Of a DNA stretch of 64,000 nucleotides, positions 62,453 through 64,000 are shown in pieces (position 1 is the first letter of the stretch; every line of letters starts with the position of its first letter). The stretch is from the NCBI GenBank assembly GCA_913043025.1, contig CAJWLM010000011.1:50359-114358 (forward strand), read 5' to 3'. The notes under the pieces are model-generated. The model worked only from the letters and a program-made list of their open reading frames with translations. It was not told the origin of the DNA and ran no database searches. Source of the stretch: an uncultured Rhodospirillaceae bacterium (lineage in GTDB: Bacteria; Pseudomonadota; Alphaproteobacteria; UBA8366). The position numbers were made by a program, and so were the translations under genes.

Positions 62453-64000
62453 TCAAAGAAAGCTTTGCGGATCAATATCGACGAAGAGTCGCACGGCGTT
62501 TGGAATTTTTACTTCAGAAAGCCAGGATGCCATCACATTTTGAACGTTTACTGACCGAGTGGTTTTAACAAGTAGTCTCCACCTATGTTTACCCCTCAGC
62601 ATGGCTAGCGGAGCCGGTGCGGGACCTAGAACACGTATCGCGGTATCATCTGGTGCGGATCGAGCTACTTTAAAAGCCGTAGCTTTAACCTGATCACCTC
62701 GATGCCCCGATAAGATTAGCGCCACTAGTTTGCCAAAGGGCGGCCACACACCCTCTTTACGGAGCGCAGTCTCCCCTGCAATAAATCTGTCTCTATCGCC
62801 CTGAGCAAGGGCACGCATAACTGGATGTTCAGGTTGGTATGTTTGCAACAGCACCCGTCCCGCACACTCGGCCCTCCCGGCTCTTCCCGATACTTGATGA
62901 AGCATTTGGTATGTCCGCTCAGCTGCGCGCAAGTCTCCACCATTTAATCCAAGGTCTGCGTCAACAACACCCACAAGTGTAAGCATGGGAAAATGGTGCC
63001 CTTTTGCGACGAGCTGTGTGCCAATCAATATATCAATTTCACACTTATGTACTCTTTCGACAATTTTTGCTGCTGATCCAGGACCGCGAATGGTGTCGCT
63101 TGTCATTAGCTCTACTCGAGCGTCCGGCATTAAGTTTAGTACTTCTTCAAGCAACCTTTCTACCCCGGGTCCGCAAGCAGCCATGACATCTTTAGTTCCG
63201 CAATCAGGACAGGAGCGTGGCATTTGCTTTTCAAAGCCACAGTGGTGGCAGTTCAACCGTCCGGCAAACCGATGTTCCACCAACCATGCAGTGCAATTTG
63301 GGCAGTTGAGACGAAAACCGCAGGCACGACATATGGTTAGAGGAGCATAGCCTCTTCGATTGAGGAAAAGAAGTGACTGTTCATTTGCTTTGAGGTTAGC
63401 CTTCAACGAATCTTGAAGCGGAGAAGAGAGCCAACTTTGGCGCGGCAGCGAGCAAAGACGCAAATCTATCATTTCCACTTTAGGCATGGATGCTCCCGCA
63501 TGTCGCTCCGGTAGAACAAGATGCCTATACATTCCACGCTTGACATTTATTATGCTTTCCAACGACGGGGTGGCGCTTGCCAGCACAGCCAAACAGCCCT
63601 CTAATTTAGCGCGGACTACTGCCATGTCGCGAGCGTTATACAACACTCCTTCAGACTGCTTAAATGAACCATCATGCTCCTCATCAACAACGATCATCCC
63701 TAACCGGTCAAAAGGCAGAAAGAGTGCCGATCGCGCACCGACGACTACGTTAATGGTACCTTCGGAAATACCACGCCATTTATGCCTGCGATCTACCTGA
63801 CCCAAATCTGAGTGCCATTCAACGGGAGCCACGCCAAAACGAGACTCAAAGCGCGTAAGCCACTGTGCGCTGAGTGCAATTTCAGGAAGTAAGACCAGAA
63901 CCTGCCGACCGTGTCGCAAGGTTTCTGCAACGGCTTCAAAATAAACCTCAGTCTTGCCTGAACCAGTTACGCCATCAAGAAGAGTAACAGAAAACTTCTT
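62453..64000 (-). CDS. priA: Primosomal protein N' (PriA helicase), partial
   Basis: Superfamily 2 helicase that restarts replication forks; the N-terminal part lies beyond the right edge. The visible 515 residues include Walker [18 protein letters not shown], the DEEH box in [24 protein letters not shown] and the two zinc modules [13 protein letters not shown] and [40 protein letters not shown] and [13 protein letters not shown] complete the helicase motifs. It lies upstream of atpH, a typical alphaproteobacterial order. Confidence 0.96.
   Translation of the reverse strand, partial: KKFSVTLLDGVTGSGKTEVYFEAVAETLRHGRQVLVLLPEIALSAQWLTRFESRFGVAPVEWHSDLGQVDRRHKWRGISEGTINVVVGARSALFLPFDRLGMIVVDEEHDGSFKQSEGVLYNARDMAVVRAKLEGCLAVLASATPSLESIINVKRGMYRHLVLPERHAGASMPKVEMIDLRLCSLPRQSWLSSPLQDSLKANLKANEQSLLFLNRRGYAPLTICRACGFRLNCPNCTAWLVEHRFAGRLNCHHCGFEKQMPRSCPDCGTKDVMAACGPGVERLLEEVLNLMPDARVELMTSDTIRGPGSAAKIVERVHKCEIDILIGTQLVAKGHHFPMLTLVGVVDADLGLNGGDLRAAERTYQMLHQVSGRAGRAECAGRVLLQTYQPEHPVMRALAQGDRDRFIAGETALRKEGVWPPFGKLVALILSGHRGDQVKATAFKVARSAPDDTAIRVLGPAPAPLAMLRGKHRWRLLVKTTRSVNVQNVMASWLSEVKIPNAVRLFVDIDPQSFL

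Overview
The window reads as a chromosomal segment of an alphaproteobacterium, probably a marine Rhodospirillales-like lineage with moderate-to-low GC. The main evidence is gene order: rplU-rpmA-obgE-proB-proA-nadD-rsfS-rlmH-gpmI-EnvC-like-ctp-YibQ-like-rppH, and priA followed by atpHAGDC. Both are familiar alphaproteobacterial arrangements. The lineage call is inference; no 16S gene is present.

Region 1 (1-18800) is a surface-glycan cluster on the + strand with mostly overlapping genes. It starts with a CBS/nucleotidyltransferase and an ABC flippase. A pseudaminic-acid pathway follows: pseB, pseC, an SpsF-type cytidylyltransferase, the Pse-associated methylase, a PseG-PseH fusion and pseI. 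Woven into it are decoration genes: two formyltransferase-fold proteins, a PIG-L deacetylase, an asparagine-synthase-like protein, a deacetylase-like protein, a NodU/CmcH carbamoyltransferase, a WbqC-family protein and two GT4 glycosyltransferases. A clear hairpin terminator closes the cluster.

Region 2 (18900-22900) holds metabolic and transport genes: an isocitrate-lyase/PEP-mutase-like protein, a 14-TM MFS exporter and an ornithine cyclodeaminase-like protein.

Region 3 (22990-31470) is an iron region. It contains fur, bacterioferritin, a 54-aa Bfd ferredoxin, an Fe(III) permease, a reading frame joining a sterol-desaturase-like membrane protein to an Fe(III)-binding protein, and a secreted DUF4856-like protein. 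Five 21-bp Fur-box-like palindromes lie in three intergenic regions. Two of them sit between two divergent genes of unknown function that appear to be distant paralogues with conserved cysteines. This is the best candidate for something undescribed. A 555-bp gap nearby can fold into two strong stems.

Region 4 (31620-41005) is mixed metabolism: a MmgE/PrpD protein beside a phosphosulfolactate-synthase-like protein, an NfeD protease with its slipin partner, an acetolactate-synthase-like ThDP enzyme, a TPR/2OG-oxygenase protein and a class III CoA transferase. tRNA-Ser(CGA) and several small genes follow.

Region 5 (43890-57330) is a housekeeping block covering ribosomal proteins, Obg, proline synthesis, NAD synthesis, ribosome silencing and methylation, glycolysis and cell-envelope processing. 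In it rsfS has no ATG, GTG or TTG start in the expected place. Region 6 (57400-64000, minus strand) is the F1 ATP synthase operon preceded by priA, which runs off the window.
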